Source: Defluviitaleaceae bacterium
Lineage (GTDB): Bacteria > Bacillota > Clostridia > Lachnospirales > WQUN01
Assembly (NCBI GenBank): GCA_009786925.1
Contig: WRGY01000126.1
Span: forward strand, 1-64,000
Reading direction: 5' to 3'
DNA length: 64,000 nt
Under the pieces are notes generated by a model. That model searched no databases. It was not told the DNA's origin and saw only the letters and a program-made list of their open reading frames with translations. The translations under genes and the position numbers were made by a program. This document shows, piece after piece, positions 46,143-54,692 of the stretch (positions within the stretch are counted from its first letter, which is position 1; each line of letters opens with the position of its first letter).

Positions 46143-47159
46143 ATGGAACGAAGAGGAAGAACAAACACTATCGGAGAAATGAAAATTTTTGCCGCAAGCG
46201 CGAGCAAAACCCTCGCCAAAAGTGTGGCAGTCCAGCTAAAGCTGGAGCTGGGCGATGCAGAGACAGGATTTTTCCCTGACAGTGAGTCAAAGGTAATTAT
46301 TAACGAGACGGTACGTGGCGGAGATATTTTCATTATTCAATCTACCTGCGCACCTGTTAATGATAATTTGATGGAACTGCTTATCATGATAGATGCGATG
46401 AGGCGTTCTTCGGCAGGAAGGATAACTGCTGTCGTACCTTATTTTGGTTATGCAAGGCAAGATAGGCGTGCTAGGTCTCACGACCCGATAAGCGCGAAAC
46501 TCGTGGCGGATATGATTACATCTGCGGGCGCGGACAGGATTCTTTCTATGGACTTGCACTGCCCGCAGATACAAGGATTTTTTAATATTCCGCTCGACCA
46601 TTTGCGTGGCATCTACCTGTTTTTACAATACTATCGCATGAAGAGCGGCATCGGTGACAATCTTGATGATGTCGTGATTGTGTCACCAGATTTTGGTTCT
46701 GTTGCACGATGCAAATATTTTGCCGAGTTGCTTGGAGTGCCTCTTGCCATCGTTGACAAACGTAGGCTTGACGACAAAAAAAGCAAAATCGACCATTTCA
46801 TAGGCGATGTAAGAGGCAAAAAAGCAATTCTTTTAGATGATGTGCTGGCTACAGGCGGCTCGCTTTGCAATGCCGCAAAAACTGTGATGGACAACGGAGC
46901 AAAAGATGTTTTTGCCTGTGTCACTCATCCCATCCTTTGTGGCGACGCTGTCAAAAACCTAATTGCGTCGGATATTAAGGAGCTTGTTGTGCTAGATACA
47001 ATAGAGCTTACCCCTGAAAAGAGAAATGACAAAATAAAAGTGCTTTCCGTTGCCGAGTATCTTGCAAATGCCATTCATTGCATACACACAAATGAGTCCA
47101 TCGGCGAACTGTTTGAAGTAATGAGTACAGACGGTATGGTTAGCTTTGAGACGCTTTAG
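46143..47159 (+). CDS. prs: Ribose-phosphate pyrophosphokinase
   Basis: A 338-residue PRPP synthetase that activates ribose 5-phosphate for nucleotide, His and Trp synthesis. The flexible loop YARQDRRARS, the DLH metal ligands (MDLHCPQIQGFF) and the PRPP-binding DDVLATGGSLC are present. Divergent in places relative to housekeeping Prs (for instance the N-terminal 15 residues and a longer C-terminus), so it might be a second copy. ATG 46143 follows GAGGAG five bases after recA. It ends inside the MFS gene (14-nt overlap). Confidence 0.92.
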   Translation: MERRGRTNTIGEMKIFAASASKTLAKSVAVQLKLELGDAETGFFPDSESKVIINETVRGGDIFIIQSTCAPVNDNLMELLIMIDAMRRSSAGRITAVVPYFGYARQDRRARSHDPISAKLVADMITSAGADRILSMDLHCPQIQGFFNIPLDHLRGIYLFLQYYRMKSGIGDNLDDVVIVSPDFGSVARCKYFAELLGVPLAIVDKRRLDDKKSKIDHFIGDVRGKKAILLDDVLATGGSLCNAAKTVMDNGAKDVFACVTHPILCGDAVKNLIASDIKELVVLDTIELTPEKRNDKIKVLSVAEYLANAIHCIHTNESIGELFEVMSTDGMVSFETL

Positions 47160-48471
47160 TTTAGCGATACGCAATGCCCGCAGCTTTGTTGCGACACAGC
47201 CGATAACGGTAAAATACGGCATAGACGGAATACTAACGCTGGGCGCGGTATCCATGGCATCAAACAATAACAACTTGTTTGCACAACGCCTCGGAGCTGA
47301 CGATTTCCAGCTTAGTATGCTACAGTTTATGCCTCAGATGTTGAGTCTTTTATTGCTCATCCCTATGGGCTTGTTTGCTGACAGCCTGAGCAACAAACGG
47401 CGTATGCTTTGTTTCGCGCTGGTAATGGCAGGCGTTTTTTTTGCTGTAGCAGGTAGTGCGGCTTTTTTGCCGGTACATATGGTCTATTTTTTTATCGGAT
47501 TTTTGTCACTTGCGACCGTTTCTATAGGAATGTACAACCTAGCGTGGCAGTCATATTTTCCTGAGGTGGTGCCGGAGGGTGTTTTGGCAGGAAGCGAAAA
47601 TCGCAACGATGTTTTGACCTTCCGCGCACGCATGACTATGATTGTATCACTGGTTGTCCCACTTAGTGTGGGTGCGATTTTGACTGCAATAGCAAGCGAA
47701 GAAGGCAAAATCGCTGCTCATCAAGTGTTTTATATACTCGCAGCAGTTATGCTAATTGCGAATGCGATTCATTTTAAAAAAATAAAAGCCATAAAACCTG
47801 CCACACCTAAGCGCGTTTCTTTTGCGGAAATGAAAACGGCGGCACGCAGGCTTTCTAAGAACAAGTTATTTGTTTATTTTTCGCTCACTATTTTATTTTT
47901 CCATATGATGTGGCACGCAGACTGGACGCTGTTTTTTATCGGTCAGCGGAACTACCTTGGCATGAACGAGGTCTTGCTTAGTCTCACACCTGTAGGTGCG
48001 ATGATTACGCAACTTTTGACATTAAAATACTGGAGCAGGAATAACGCACGGCAGGGCGTGGAATGGCCACTTGCATATGGTATGGCAGGGCTGGCCTTTA
48101 GCCCATTGGCGATTATCGTCGGTGTGAGCATACCACATGCAGGTGTGGGAATCGCCGCGTTTTTGCTGATGCACGCGGCGGGGCAGATGGCTTTTGCAAA
48201 CATAACGCTAAATCTGTTCCAATGTCTGCTAAAGGTCGTAGATGAGGATTATCGCAGTTTTTCGATTTCCGTATATATTATGTTTATAACGCTAAGCAAT
48301 GCTGTCATGCCTGTGGTGGGTGTCGCAATATACCGCGGACTCGGCGGTAACAGAGAAGCGTTGATTTATACTTTTGCAATGTTTTTTGTGCTAAGATTTG
48401 TTGCGGCGGGATTGTGGCTACTTTATGTAAAACATGCGGAGAAAGTGAGGGCGGAGAATGCAAAGCAATGA
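47146..48471 (+). CDS. Major facilitator superfamily transporter
   Basis: A 441-residue membrane protein with about 12 hydrophobic segments and a loop 2-3 motif (GLFADSLSNKRRM) of the MFS type. The segment SNNNNLFAQRLGADDFQLSM near the first helix is characteristic of a Clostridia-rich subgroup of uncharacterised carriers. The start is TTG 47146, overlapping prs by 14 nt; the ribosome site is weak. It overlaps the next gene by 14 nt. Substrate and direction are unknown. Confidence 0.87.
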   Translation: MRRFSLAIRNARSFVATQPITVKYGIDGILTLGAVSMASNNNNLFAQRLGADDFQLSMLQFMPQMLSLLLLIPMGLFADSLSNKRRMLCFALVMAGVFFAVAGSAAFLPVHMVYFFIGFLSLATVSIGMYNLAWQSYFPEVVPEGVLAGSENRNDVLTFRARMTMIVSLVVPLSVGAILTAIASEEGKIAAHQVFYILAAVMLIANAIHFKKIKAIKPATPKRVSFAEMKTAARRLSKNKLFVYFSLTILFFHMMWHADWTLFFIGQRNYLGMNEVLLSLTPVGAMITQLLTLKYWSRNNARQGVEWPLAYGMAGLAFSPLAIIVGVSIPHAGVGIAAFLLMHAAGQMAFANITLNLFQCLLKVVDEDYRSFSISVYIMFITLSNAVMPVVGVAIYRGLGGNREALIYTFAMFFVLRFVAAGLWLLYVKHAEKVRAENAKQ

Positions 48472-49012
48472 CATAAGCAAACTACGCAAATACTATGCAG
48501 GGTTAAATTTTGCGCAGAAAAAAATTTTTATAGTGAATTTGAAAAGCAAGCTGGACAATGTTAACAGTGAGCCGCACAGGACGCTCTTAGAAGAATGTGT
48601 GAAATCATATAATGAGGAAGTGCGCGAACGTAACGCGGCGGCAGGATACGAAAATAAAATGCCCGAGGTCTCTGCTGACACTTTTGCGATTGCACTATCC
48701 AGCCTAATCGGAGGTGGGCTGTTTGTCGGAGTGGGTGCGGCTGCGATAAGGGCAAAGCTGTTAGGAAAATGGCAATGCGATGAACGTAGTTTTTATTATT
48801 TCTTTAACGAGGACGGCTCGTTTGAAACAAACGAATTTGATGGAGATGGTGATATATTGCATGGTGATTTTACCGTCAGCCCTGACAATATTGTATTAAT
48901 CGAGCCTTGTGAGCAGTTGCGTTTTGATACCCTTATGTTTTCGCAAACGGGAGACAGCTTGATTATCAGGCTAAAGGATGGGTTAACCTTCGAGTATAAG
49001 AAATCAGTATAA
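48458..49012 (+). CDS. Single-pass membrane protein with lipocalin-like C-terminal domain, unknown
   Basis: A 184-residue protein. The first 70 residues are polar and helical, followed by a Gly-rich hydrophobic segment (about 76-98, IALSSLIGGGLFVGVGA). The C-terminal part (about 100-184) begins LLGKWQCDERSFYYFFNEDGSFE, a pattern like small beta-barrel or lipocalin-type domains in Clostridia secreted proteins. No family is named with confidence. The ATG lies in the MFS gene and the stop overlaps the convergent spoIIR stop by 9 nt. A helper to the MFS carrier is possible but unproven. Confidence 0.7.
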   Translation: MQSNDISKLRKYYAGLNFAQKKIFIVNLKSKLDNVNSEPHRTLLEECVKSYNEEVRERNAAAGYENKMPEVSADTFAIALSSLIGGGLFVGVGAAAIRAKLLGKWQCDERSFYYFFNEDGSFETNEFDGDGDILHGDFTVSPDNIVLIEPCEQLRFDTLMFSQTGDSLIIRLKDGLTFEYKKSV

Positions 49013-49648
49013 AAAATTTTGCCACCATTCTATTACGCGAAAACGCACCACAAGCTCGGGTGAGCTTTCTTCTTGATGCATCAGAAGCCTAAATCCATCT
49101 TCGCTTACAGTTTCGGAGAGCCGGGCGCGCCCCTCTTCTGTTGCGGTCATATCTACATAACATAGCGGCGGAAACATAAGACACCACCAATTTTGACCCT
49201 CGCCGCTACCGATTATAATTTGTACGGCTTCATAGTTACCCGGGGGAAATGCCATGTTGCCGTAAAATGTCGTAGGGAAAAACACATCTGTCATCTCTGC
49301 ACTAACCTCATGAGCAAAACCCGCATTGTGTACCGCGTTTTGCGCGTGGAGCTGTAAAGACGGCAACATCTCACGGAAATTTTCGCGTGTTGTAATAATG
49401 TCAGACTCTGCCATAAATTTGTTCGCAAACTCTTCCAAAATCTCTGTGCGCACATGATATTTTAGCTCTTGCTCATTTTCGCAGTCACTATGCGCCATCA
49501 CATGGAATCTAATTACATTTTGTGCAATATTCTCTTGCGTCACAGCCGAGTACACATAGGTATACGCGGCGACACAAAAGGCGAAAAGCATACCGATACA
49601 TAATGATACTGCAAGGATTTTACTTTCTTTTTTAAGCCAATTAATCAT
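49004..49648 (-). CDS. spoIIR: Stage II sporulation protein R
   Basis: A 214-residue secreted signalling protein. An N-terminal membrane segment (12-32) is followed by the hallmark VIRFHVMAHSDCENEQ and the conserved C-terminal block IIIGSGEGQNWWCLMFPPLCYVD. In sporulation SpoIIR is made in the forespore under sigma-F and triggers SpoIIGA processing of pro-sigma-E in the mother cell. ATG 49648 follows AAGGGGA. Its presence indicates that the organism can form endospores. It ends overlapping a convergent gene by 9 nt. Confidence 0.95.
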   Translation of the reverse strand: MINWLKKESKILAVSLCIGMLFAFCVAAYTYVYSAVTQENIAQNVIRFHVMAHSDCENEQELKYHVRTEILEEFANKFMAESDIITTRENFREMLPSLQLHAQNAVHNAGFAHEVSAEMTDVFFPTTFYGNMAFPPGNYEAVQIIIGSGEGQNWWCLMFPPLCYVDMTATEEGRARLSETVSEDGFRLLMHQEESSPELVVRFRVIEWWQNFLY

Positions 49649-49729
49649 TTTAAATTCCCCTTTTAAATTTTCATATGATACCTCATGGGTACATCCTTGC
49701 CTTTAAAATTGCCATTTATACAGGGAATA

Positions 49730-49758
49730 TTGACAAATCATTTAAGTTGAACTATCAT
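49730..49758 (+). promoter_or_regulatory. Promoter of the ArsR-family gene
   Basis: TTGACA (49730-49735), a 17-bp spacer and TATCAT (49753-49758). The operator repeat starts at 49757, so bound repressor would block start of transcription. Confidence 0.8.
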
Positions 49759-49784
49759 ACACTTGAACATTCGCTCAAGTGTAT
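49757..49784. promoter_or_regulatory. ArsR/CadC-type operator 1
   Basis: A perfect inverted repeat ATACACTTGA-N8-TCAAGTGTAT. The core, CTTGAAC with TCAAG, matches the type of site bound by CadC/SmtB repressors. It covers the -10 of the promoter. Confidence 0.85.
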
Positions 49785-49797
49785 CAGGAGGTAGACC

Positions 49798-50148
49798 ATG
49801 CAAAAAAATGTATGTGACTGTGTCATCATCCACGAGGAGGTAGTAGAACGTGTACGCAGTTCCATGCCCGATAGCGACAAGCTGTACAACCTCGCAAATC
49901 TTTATAAAATGTTTTCTGACAATACTCGGCTAAAAATTTTGTCTGCGTTGTCATGTGAGGAAATGTGTGTGTGTGACCTTGCGGCATTGTTAAATATGAC
50001 AGTATCGGCCATTTCACATCAACTAAAATCGCTCCGTCTTGCTAATCTGGTGAAATACGAAAAACAGGGCAAAATTGTTTATTATTCACTTGCCGACTGC
50101 CATGCACGAGAAATTTTCAAAATGGGACTGGAACATATCATGGAGTAA
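49798..50148 (+). CDS. ArsR/SmtB-family metal-sensing repressor, CadC-like
   Basis: A 116-residue dimeric winged-helix repressor. The N-terminus has CDC (residues 6-8) and the HTH is preceded by CEEMCVCDLA, the arrangement of thiols used by CadC to bind Cd, Pb or Zn. ATG 49798 follows AGGAGG. It is upstream of a Zn/Cd-type P-ATPase and there are matching operators before both genes. Metal binding would release it from DNA and induce efflux. Confidence 0.93.
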   Translation: MQKNVCDCVIIHEEVVERVRSSMPDSDKLYNLANLYKMFSDNTRLKILSALSCEEMCVCDLAALLNMTVSAISHQLKSLRLANLVKYEKQGKIVYYSLADCHAREIFKMGLEHIME

Positions 50149-50164
50149 GTTTTTTTACCCGAAC

Positions 50165-50184
50165 ATTTGAATATATGTTCAAGT
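50165..50184. promoter_or_regulatory. ArsR/CadC-type operator 2
   Basis: ATTTGAAT-N4-GTTCAAGT, a degenerate copy of operator 1. It lies in the 59-base gap between repressor and ATPase genes, just upstream of a TATAAT (50184-50189) that may give the ATPase its own regulated start. Confidence 0.7.
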
Positions 50185-50207
50185 ATAATCATTAAGGGGG
50201 CTTAATT

Positions 50208-52088
50208 ATGAAAACATGTTGTGAAAAAGAACGGCCAAACCGAGCCACATTATGGCTTACAGTGGGAGCTGTTACATTTTTTGCGGGTATTGTCTTTATG
50301 TATGTGATTGACACGTATGTGAGTAAATATCTCGCACTTGGATTCTTTACATTCAGCTATTTGCTTCTTGGAGGAAAAGTGCTTCTTCGCATGTTTAAAA
50401 ATATCGCAAGGGGTCAAATTTTTGATGAAAATTTCCTCATGGGTGTTGCCACACTCGGTGCGATTGCGATAGGCAAATATGCAGAGGCTGTCACGGTAAT
50501 GCTGTTTTATCAAATCGGAGAATTTTTCCAGGACATGGCGGTAGAAAAATCTAAAAAACAGATAAGCGACCTCATGGACATCCGACCCGACTATGCAAAC
50601 ATAGAAAAAAATGGGCAGTTTATAAAAACAAACCCTGACGAAATAAAAATCGGCGACACATTTATAGTAAAGCCGGGAGAAAAAATCCCGCTCGACGGAG
50701 TAGTAATCGAAGGTGAAGCCCTGCTTGATACATCGGCACTCACGGGCGAGTCTACTCCACGGAAGGTGACGATAAACGATGGCGTAATATCGGGATGCAT
50801 AAACCAAAACGGCGTGCTAAAAATAAAAGCCACTCAAACCTTTGGAGAGTCCACAGTATCAAAAATCCTAGAGCTCGTAGAAAATGCCGCGAGCAAAAAA
50901 GCACCTACAGAGACATTTATCGCAAAGTTTGCGCGATACTATACCCCTACTGTCGTGGGGTTTGCGATGGTGCTTGCTACTGTGCCGCCTCTGTTTTTTG
51001 GCGAGGAATGGTTTGACTGGATAAGCCGCGCACTTATTTTTCTTGTAATTTCGTGTCCATGTGCTTTGGTTGTGTCTATACCGCTGGGTTTTATGGGTGG
51101 AATCGGCGGCGCATCGAAGCGCGGTATTTTGGTAAAAGGAGGCAACTATCTGGAAGCATTGGCAAATCTTAATTTTGTCGTTTTTGACAAAACAGGCACA
51201 CTTACAAAAGGCGTGTTTAAAGTGACACAAATATCGCCGTCAAATGGTTTTTGTAAAAGCGACCTGCTGGAAGCCACTGCCCAAGCCGAGGCATTTTCTA
51301 ATCACCCCATAGCGGTATCTATTCTCAAAGAGTACGGCAAAGATGTCGATAAAAACGCTTTGAAAAACTACGAAGAAATCGCAGGCCACGGCGTTAGTGT
51401 AATCGCCGATGGCAAAAAAATCTTGGCAGGCAATGTAAAGCTCATGGATATAAATCACATTCCATATGAAGAAACGCAATCAAACACAACTGTCTATACC
51501 GCGATAGACGGTGTATATGCGGGCAGTATCACCATCGCCGACGAAATAAAACCCGACAGCTACGGTCTACCCGACATGCTAAAAACCATTGGCATAAAAA
51601 GAACAATAATGCTGACAGGCGACACAGTACAAATAGCAAACTCCGTCGCAAAAGAATTAAATATCACCGAAGTACACGCAAGCCTTCTGCCACAACAAAA
51701 AGCAGAGGTGGTCGAATCGCTTAAAAATGTCGCTTTTGTAGGCGACGGAATAAACGACGCACCTGTGCTTGCGATGGCAGATGTGGGCATAGCAATGGGT
51801 GGATTGGGCTCTGACGCGGCAATCGAAGTGGCTGATATAGTACTTATGACAGATGAGCCTTCTAAGCTCATAGAAGCAATAAAAATCGCCCGCTTCACAA
51901 AGCGGGTGGTATGGCAGAATATCGTGTTTTCGCTCGGTGTAAAATTTTTATTTATATTCTTGGCCACACTCGGCGTTTCGTCTTTATGGGAAGCAGTATT
52001 TGCAGATGTCGGCGTTTCGCTGTTAGCAGTTTTTAACAGCTTACGCATCAACAACAAACCTTTACAAAACCACGCCAACAATCTATAG
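50208..52088 (+). CDS. Zn/Cd/Pb-type P1B ATPase
   Basis: A 626-residue heavy-metal exporter. It has TGES (179-182), the CPC transport motif (283-285, SCPCALVVS), the phosphorylation site DKTGTLT (D327), an HP motif in SNHPIAVS and the GDGINDAP hinge. Instead of a full N-terminal HMA domain there is only a short CCEKE segment (residues 4-8). The CPC motif fits both Cu and Zn/Cd pumps; the CadC-like regulator points to Zn/Cd/Pb. ATG 50208 follows AAGGGGG. Expression is probably metal-induced. Confidence 0.95.
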   Translation: MKTCCEKERPNRATLWLTVGAVTFFAGIVFMYVIDTYVSKYLALGFFTFSYLLLGGKVLLRMFKNIARGQIFDENFLMGVATLGAIAIGKYAEAVTVMLFYQIGEFFQDMAVEKSKKQISDLMDIRPDYANIEKNGQFIKTNPDEIKIGDTFIVKPGEKIPLDGVVIEGEALLDTSALTGESTPRKVTINDGVISGCINQNGVLKIKATQTFGESTVSKILELVENAASKKAPTETFIAKFARYYTPTVVGFAMVLATVPPLFFGEEWFDWISRALIFLVISCPCALVVSIPLGFMGGIGGASKRGILVKGGNYLEALANLNFVVFDKTGTLTKGVFKVTQISPSNGFCKSDLLEATAQAEAFSNHPIAVSILKEYGKDVDKNALKNYEEIAGHGVSVIADGKKILAGNVKLMDINHIPYEETQSNTTVYTAIDGVYAGSITIADEIKPDSYGLPDMLKTIGIKRTIMLTGDTVQIANSVAKELNITEVHASLLPQQKAEVVESLKNVAFVGDGINDAPVLAMADVGIAMGGLGSDAAIEVADIVLMTDEPSKLIEAIKIARFTKRVVWQNIVFSLGVKFLFIFLATLGVSSLWEAVFADVGVSLLAVFNSLRINNKPLQNHANNL

Positions 52089-52119
52089 TACTCCCTAGAC
52101 ATTTGTCGAGGGGGATAAC

Positions 52120-53382
52120 ATGAAGGCTGATTTTTTTCAAGAAGCATTTTTAAACAAGCCATATCGTGTACATGGATTGTTGTATATATTTTTTATCATT
52201 GCGGGTTTTGTTTATGATTCACCTGCGCAGGTTTTTTTAGGGCTTATTGAGATTTCTACAGGTGCGGATATTCTTGTAACGGACTATATTTTTACCGGCG
52301 GACTTGGGGCGGCGATGGTGAATGCAGGGCTTTCGGGTCTGCTTGCGGTAGGCGCGTTGGCTTTGGCAAAGCACAAGCCTATCGGCCTCACCATGGGAAC
52401 GCTTGGTCTTGTTGTTGGTATCGGTTTTTTTGGCAAAAATCTAATCAATATGCCGCCCATTATTTTGGGTGGCTTTTTGTATGCAAAATACGCAAAAATG
52501 CCATATGGCGTAAGTGTTTTGCGTGCGGTGCTTGCCACATGCCTTGCACCCGCGGTTACTCAGTTTGCGTTTATTATTGATATACCCGTTACCATCAGTA
52601 CCACCATCGGTGTTTTTGTCGGTATCGGCATTGGATTCTTAATAAACCCCCTTGCAGTACATAAATTTGATGCACATAAGGGCTATAATTTGTACAACGT
52701 AGGTTTTGCGGCAGGATTTATCGGCATGTTGATTTTCGCGCTTTACAGCCTTATTGGCTATGATTTTTATACATTAAGTTATTGGAGCAGCGGGTACAAT
52801 CTGCAACTCTCCATTTTGTTGGTGGCATATTCATTATATTTTATTGTATGCGGTGCTTTATGTAAGACAGAAAAGACGCTCTCGTTTAAGGATTATTTTA
52901 AATTCCACGAGTTTGAACTGGATTTCTTTGAAGATTATAAAGAAAAATCCTATATCCACATGGGGATTATGGGATTTGCATGTTTTATTTTTATGCTCAT
53001 CATACGAGGTCAGTATAGCGGACCCGTGATTGGTACGATTTTATCGGTCGTGGGATTTGGTGCTTTTGGTAAGGCAATTTTTTCGGCACTGCCTGTCATG
53101 CTGGGTGCCATGCTTGCAGCGGCGGTCAGCTGGCATTTTAGGGGGACACCTATCAATGAAGGCAGTATGCTGGTCGCCATTCTCTTTTCGACATGCCTTT
53201 CGCCGCTTGCACGCAAATTTGGATGGCGGTGGGGAATGCTCGCCGGCTTTATCCATCTGACATTTGCAGCCAATATCGGCGGATTCCATGGCGGGATGAA
53301 CCTTTATAATAACGGATTTGCAGGCGGACTTACGGCGATGATGTTATTCCCGATTATTACCTTTTTTAGGCATGAGACCTGA
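52120..53382 (+). CDS. DUF1576 family membrane protein
   Basis: A 420-residue membrane protein with about twelve hydrophobic segments, matching the DUF1576 family. Two copies of a similar motif, KGYNLYNVGFAAGFIG (about 187-202) and GGMNLYNNGFAGGLTA (about 394-409), suggest an internal duplication with inverted or parallel halves, as in many carriers. Function unknown. ATG 52120 has GAGGGGG upstream, 31 bases after the ATPase gene, so possible co-transcription with the metal efflux gene. The end overlaps the convergent methyltransferase gene by 17 nt. Confidence 0.88.
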   Translation: MKADFFQEAFLNKPYRVHGLLYIFFIIAGFVYDSPAQVFLGLIEISTGADILVTDYIFTGGLGAAMVNAGLSGLLAVGALALAKHKPIGLTMGTLGLVVGIGFFGKNLINMPPIILGGFLYAKYAKMPYGVSVLRAVLATCLAPAVTQFAFIIDIPVTISTTIGVFVGIGIGFLINPLAVHKFDAHKGYNLYNVGFAAGFIGMLIFALYSLIGYDFYTLSYWSSGYNLQLSILLVAYSLYFIVCGALCKTEKTLSFKDYFKFHEFELDFFEDYKEKSYIHMGIMGFACFIFMLIIRGQYSGPVIGTILSVVGFGAFGKAIFSALPVMLGAMLAAAVSWHFRGTPINEGSMLVAILFSTCLSPLARKFGWRWGMLAGFIHLTFAANIGGFHGGMNLYNNGFAGGLTAMMLFPIITFFRHET

Positions 53383-53947
53383 CGACAAACAGAGATTTTT
53401 TCTTATAAATGATTTCGACATATTTGAATATGGTTTTTAATTTTTTTATGGAACTCTCCGCGCCATGTTTTTTTTGGATTACAATATAAAACGCGCCATC
53501 GGGGGTGAGGTGGGCGGCAGAATCTTCGTACATACGATACATTACATCCTTGCCTGCGTGTATGGGTGGATTTAGGGTGATTGTTTCGAACTTGCCGTTG
53601 ATTTTTTCGAATGAATCGGAGTGAATCAATGTGGCGATGACCCCATTGCGAGCCGCATTTTTTTGTGCATAACTAAGCGCGAGGCTGTTTATATCACTTT
53701 GAGTTAGCACGATTTCATTTGTTTTTGCAAGAGATATGCCTATGACCCCATAGCCACATCCCAAATCCAAGAAAGCCCCCTTCACAGGGGGCATATTTTG
53801 TATGAGTATGAGTGAGGCATCATCAATCTTGTCGCAAGAAAACAAGCCGTTATTTGTTAAAAATCCCAGCCTGTGGCCAAAAATTTCTAGTGGAATTTCT
53901 CTATCCTGCGTCAAAACCTCGTGGTTTTCTATGAAGTAATGGCTCAT
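53366..53947 (-). CDS. RsmC-like class I methyltransferase
   Basis: A 193-residue SAM-dependent enzyme of the RsmC/YbxB type. The SAM-binding motif FLDLGCGYGVIGI and the catalytic NPPIHAG (TLNPPIHAGKD) are intact. It is the small single-domain form typical of Bacillota, probably modifying guanine in 16S rRNA or another small target. It overlaps the aldolase gene by ATGA (53944-53947). Confidence 0.93.
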   Translation of the reverse strand: MSHYFIENHEVLTQDREIPLEIFGHRLGFLTNNGLFSCDKIDDASLILIQNMPPVKGAFLDLGCGYGVIGISLAKTNEIVLTQSDINSLALSYAQKNAARNGVIATLIHSDSFEKINGKFETITLNPPIHAGKDVMYRMYEDSAAHLTPDGAFYIVIQKKHGAESSIKKLKTIFKYVEIIYKKKSLFVVRSHA

Positions 53948-54570
53948 TTAGCAAGTTGTACCGCTTCGCGTGTTAGCTCAGTGATTTTTGCAAAATCGCC
54001 GTTGTTGATTAGCTCGTCCTTTACCATCCAACTGCCGCCGCACGCAAACACGCTTTTTATTGCGAGATAGTCTTTGATATTGGAAGGTGTAAGTCCACCC
54101 GTGGGCATAAATTTCATTTTATTGTATGGCGCGGTAAGGGCTTTTAGCATATTGGCTCCACCTGCCGCTTCTGCCGGAAAAAACTTTAATGCCTCAAGGC
54201 CGAGTGATAGGCCCTGCTCGATTTCGCTCGGAGTGCATATCCCCGGCAACATCGGTACACCACGGTCGTTGCAGTGGCGCACGGTCGCAGGATTTAGACC
54301 CGGGGCAACCATAAATTTTGCACCGGCGGCGATGGCCTCGTCCACCTGCGCAGAAGTAAGTACAGTACCAGCTCCCACCAGCATATCGGGAAATTCTTTT
54401 GTAATAGCGCGTATGGCATCTGCCGCCGCCGCCGTACGGAATGTAACCTCGGCACACGGCAATCCGCCTTCGCATAATGCACGAGCAAGGGGGACGGCCT
54501 TTTCTACATCATTTATTACTATGACGGGAACAATTTTCATTTTTGCTAAACTTTCGAATATCGGGTGCAT
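53944..54570 (-). CDS. eda: KHG/KDPG aldolase
   Basis: A 208-residue class I aldolase that splits 2-keto-3-deoxy-6-phosphogluconate (and 4-hydroxy-2-oxoglutarate). E41 and R45 in EVTFRT and the Schiff-base lysine K129 in ALKFFPAE are present. ATG 54570 is chosen, as AAGGAG lies nine bases upstream; a TTG three codons earlier overlaps it. No kdgK or edd adjoins, so it may serve sugar-acid breakdown, in keeping with the plant-polymer outlook of the xylanase gene. Its ATGA overlap with the methyltransferase gene gives coupling. Confidence 0.95.
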   Translation of the reverse strand: MHPIFESLAKMKIVPVIVINDVEKAVPLARALCEGGLPCAEVTFRTAAAADAIRAITKEFPDMLVGAGTVLTSAQVDEAIAAGAKFMVAPGLNPATVRHCNDRGVPMLPGICTPSEIEQGLSLGLEALKFFPAEAAGGANMLKALTAPYNKMKFMPTGGLTPSNIKDYLAIKSVFACGGSWMVKDELINNGDFAKITELTREAVQLAK

Positions 54571-54601
54571 AAAAAACAACTCCTTTTTTTGTAATAACTT
54601 T

Positions 54602-54629
54602 ATTGTAGCATACTAGAAAAGAAATACAA
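54602..54629 (-). promoter_or_regulatory. Candidate promoter of the eda-methyltransferase unit
   Basis: On the minus strand TTGTAT (54624-54629), a 16-bp spacer and TACAAT (54602-54607), about 30 bases before the eda ATG. Confidence 0.55.
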
Positions 54630-54659
54630 TTGACATATGTTCATTTGTTGCGTTAGAAT
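54630..54659 (+). promoter_or_regulatory. Promoter of the surface-protein gene
   Basis: TTGACA (54630-54635), an 18-bp spacer and TAGAAT (54654-54659), 33 bases before the ATG. It is back to back with the minus-strand eda promoter. Confidence 0.7.
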
Positions 54660-54692
54660 GAAGCAAATTTAAAAAAAAGGAGAAGATTATTA

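Noticed and set aside
49649-49700. Sigma-F promoter for spoIIR (GTATC-N16-GGGGAATTT)
   Set aside because: The GGGGA part is the ribosome site directly before the ATG, so it cannot also be a -10 for this transcript.
53944-54570. Full Entner-Doudoroff cluster
   Set aside because: Only the aldolase is present; no edd, kdgK or sugar-acid dehydratase adjoins.
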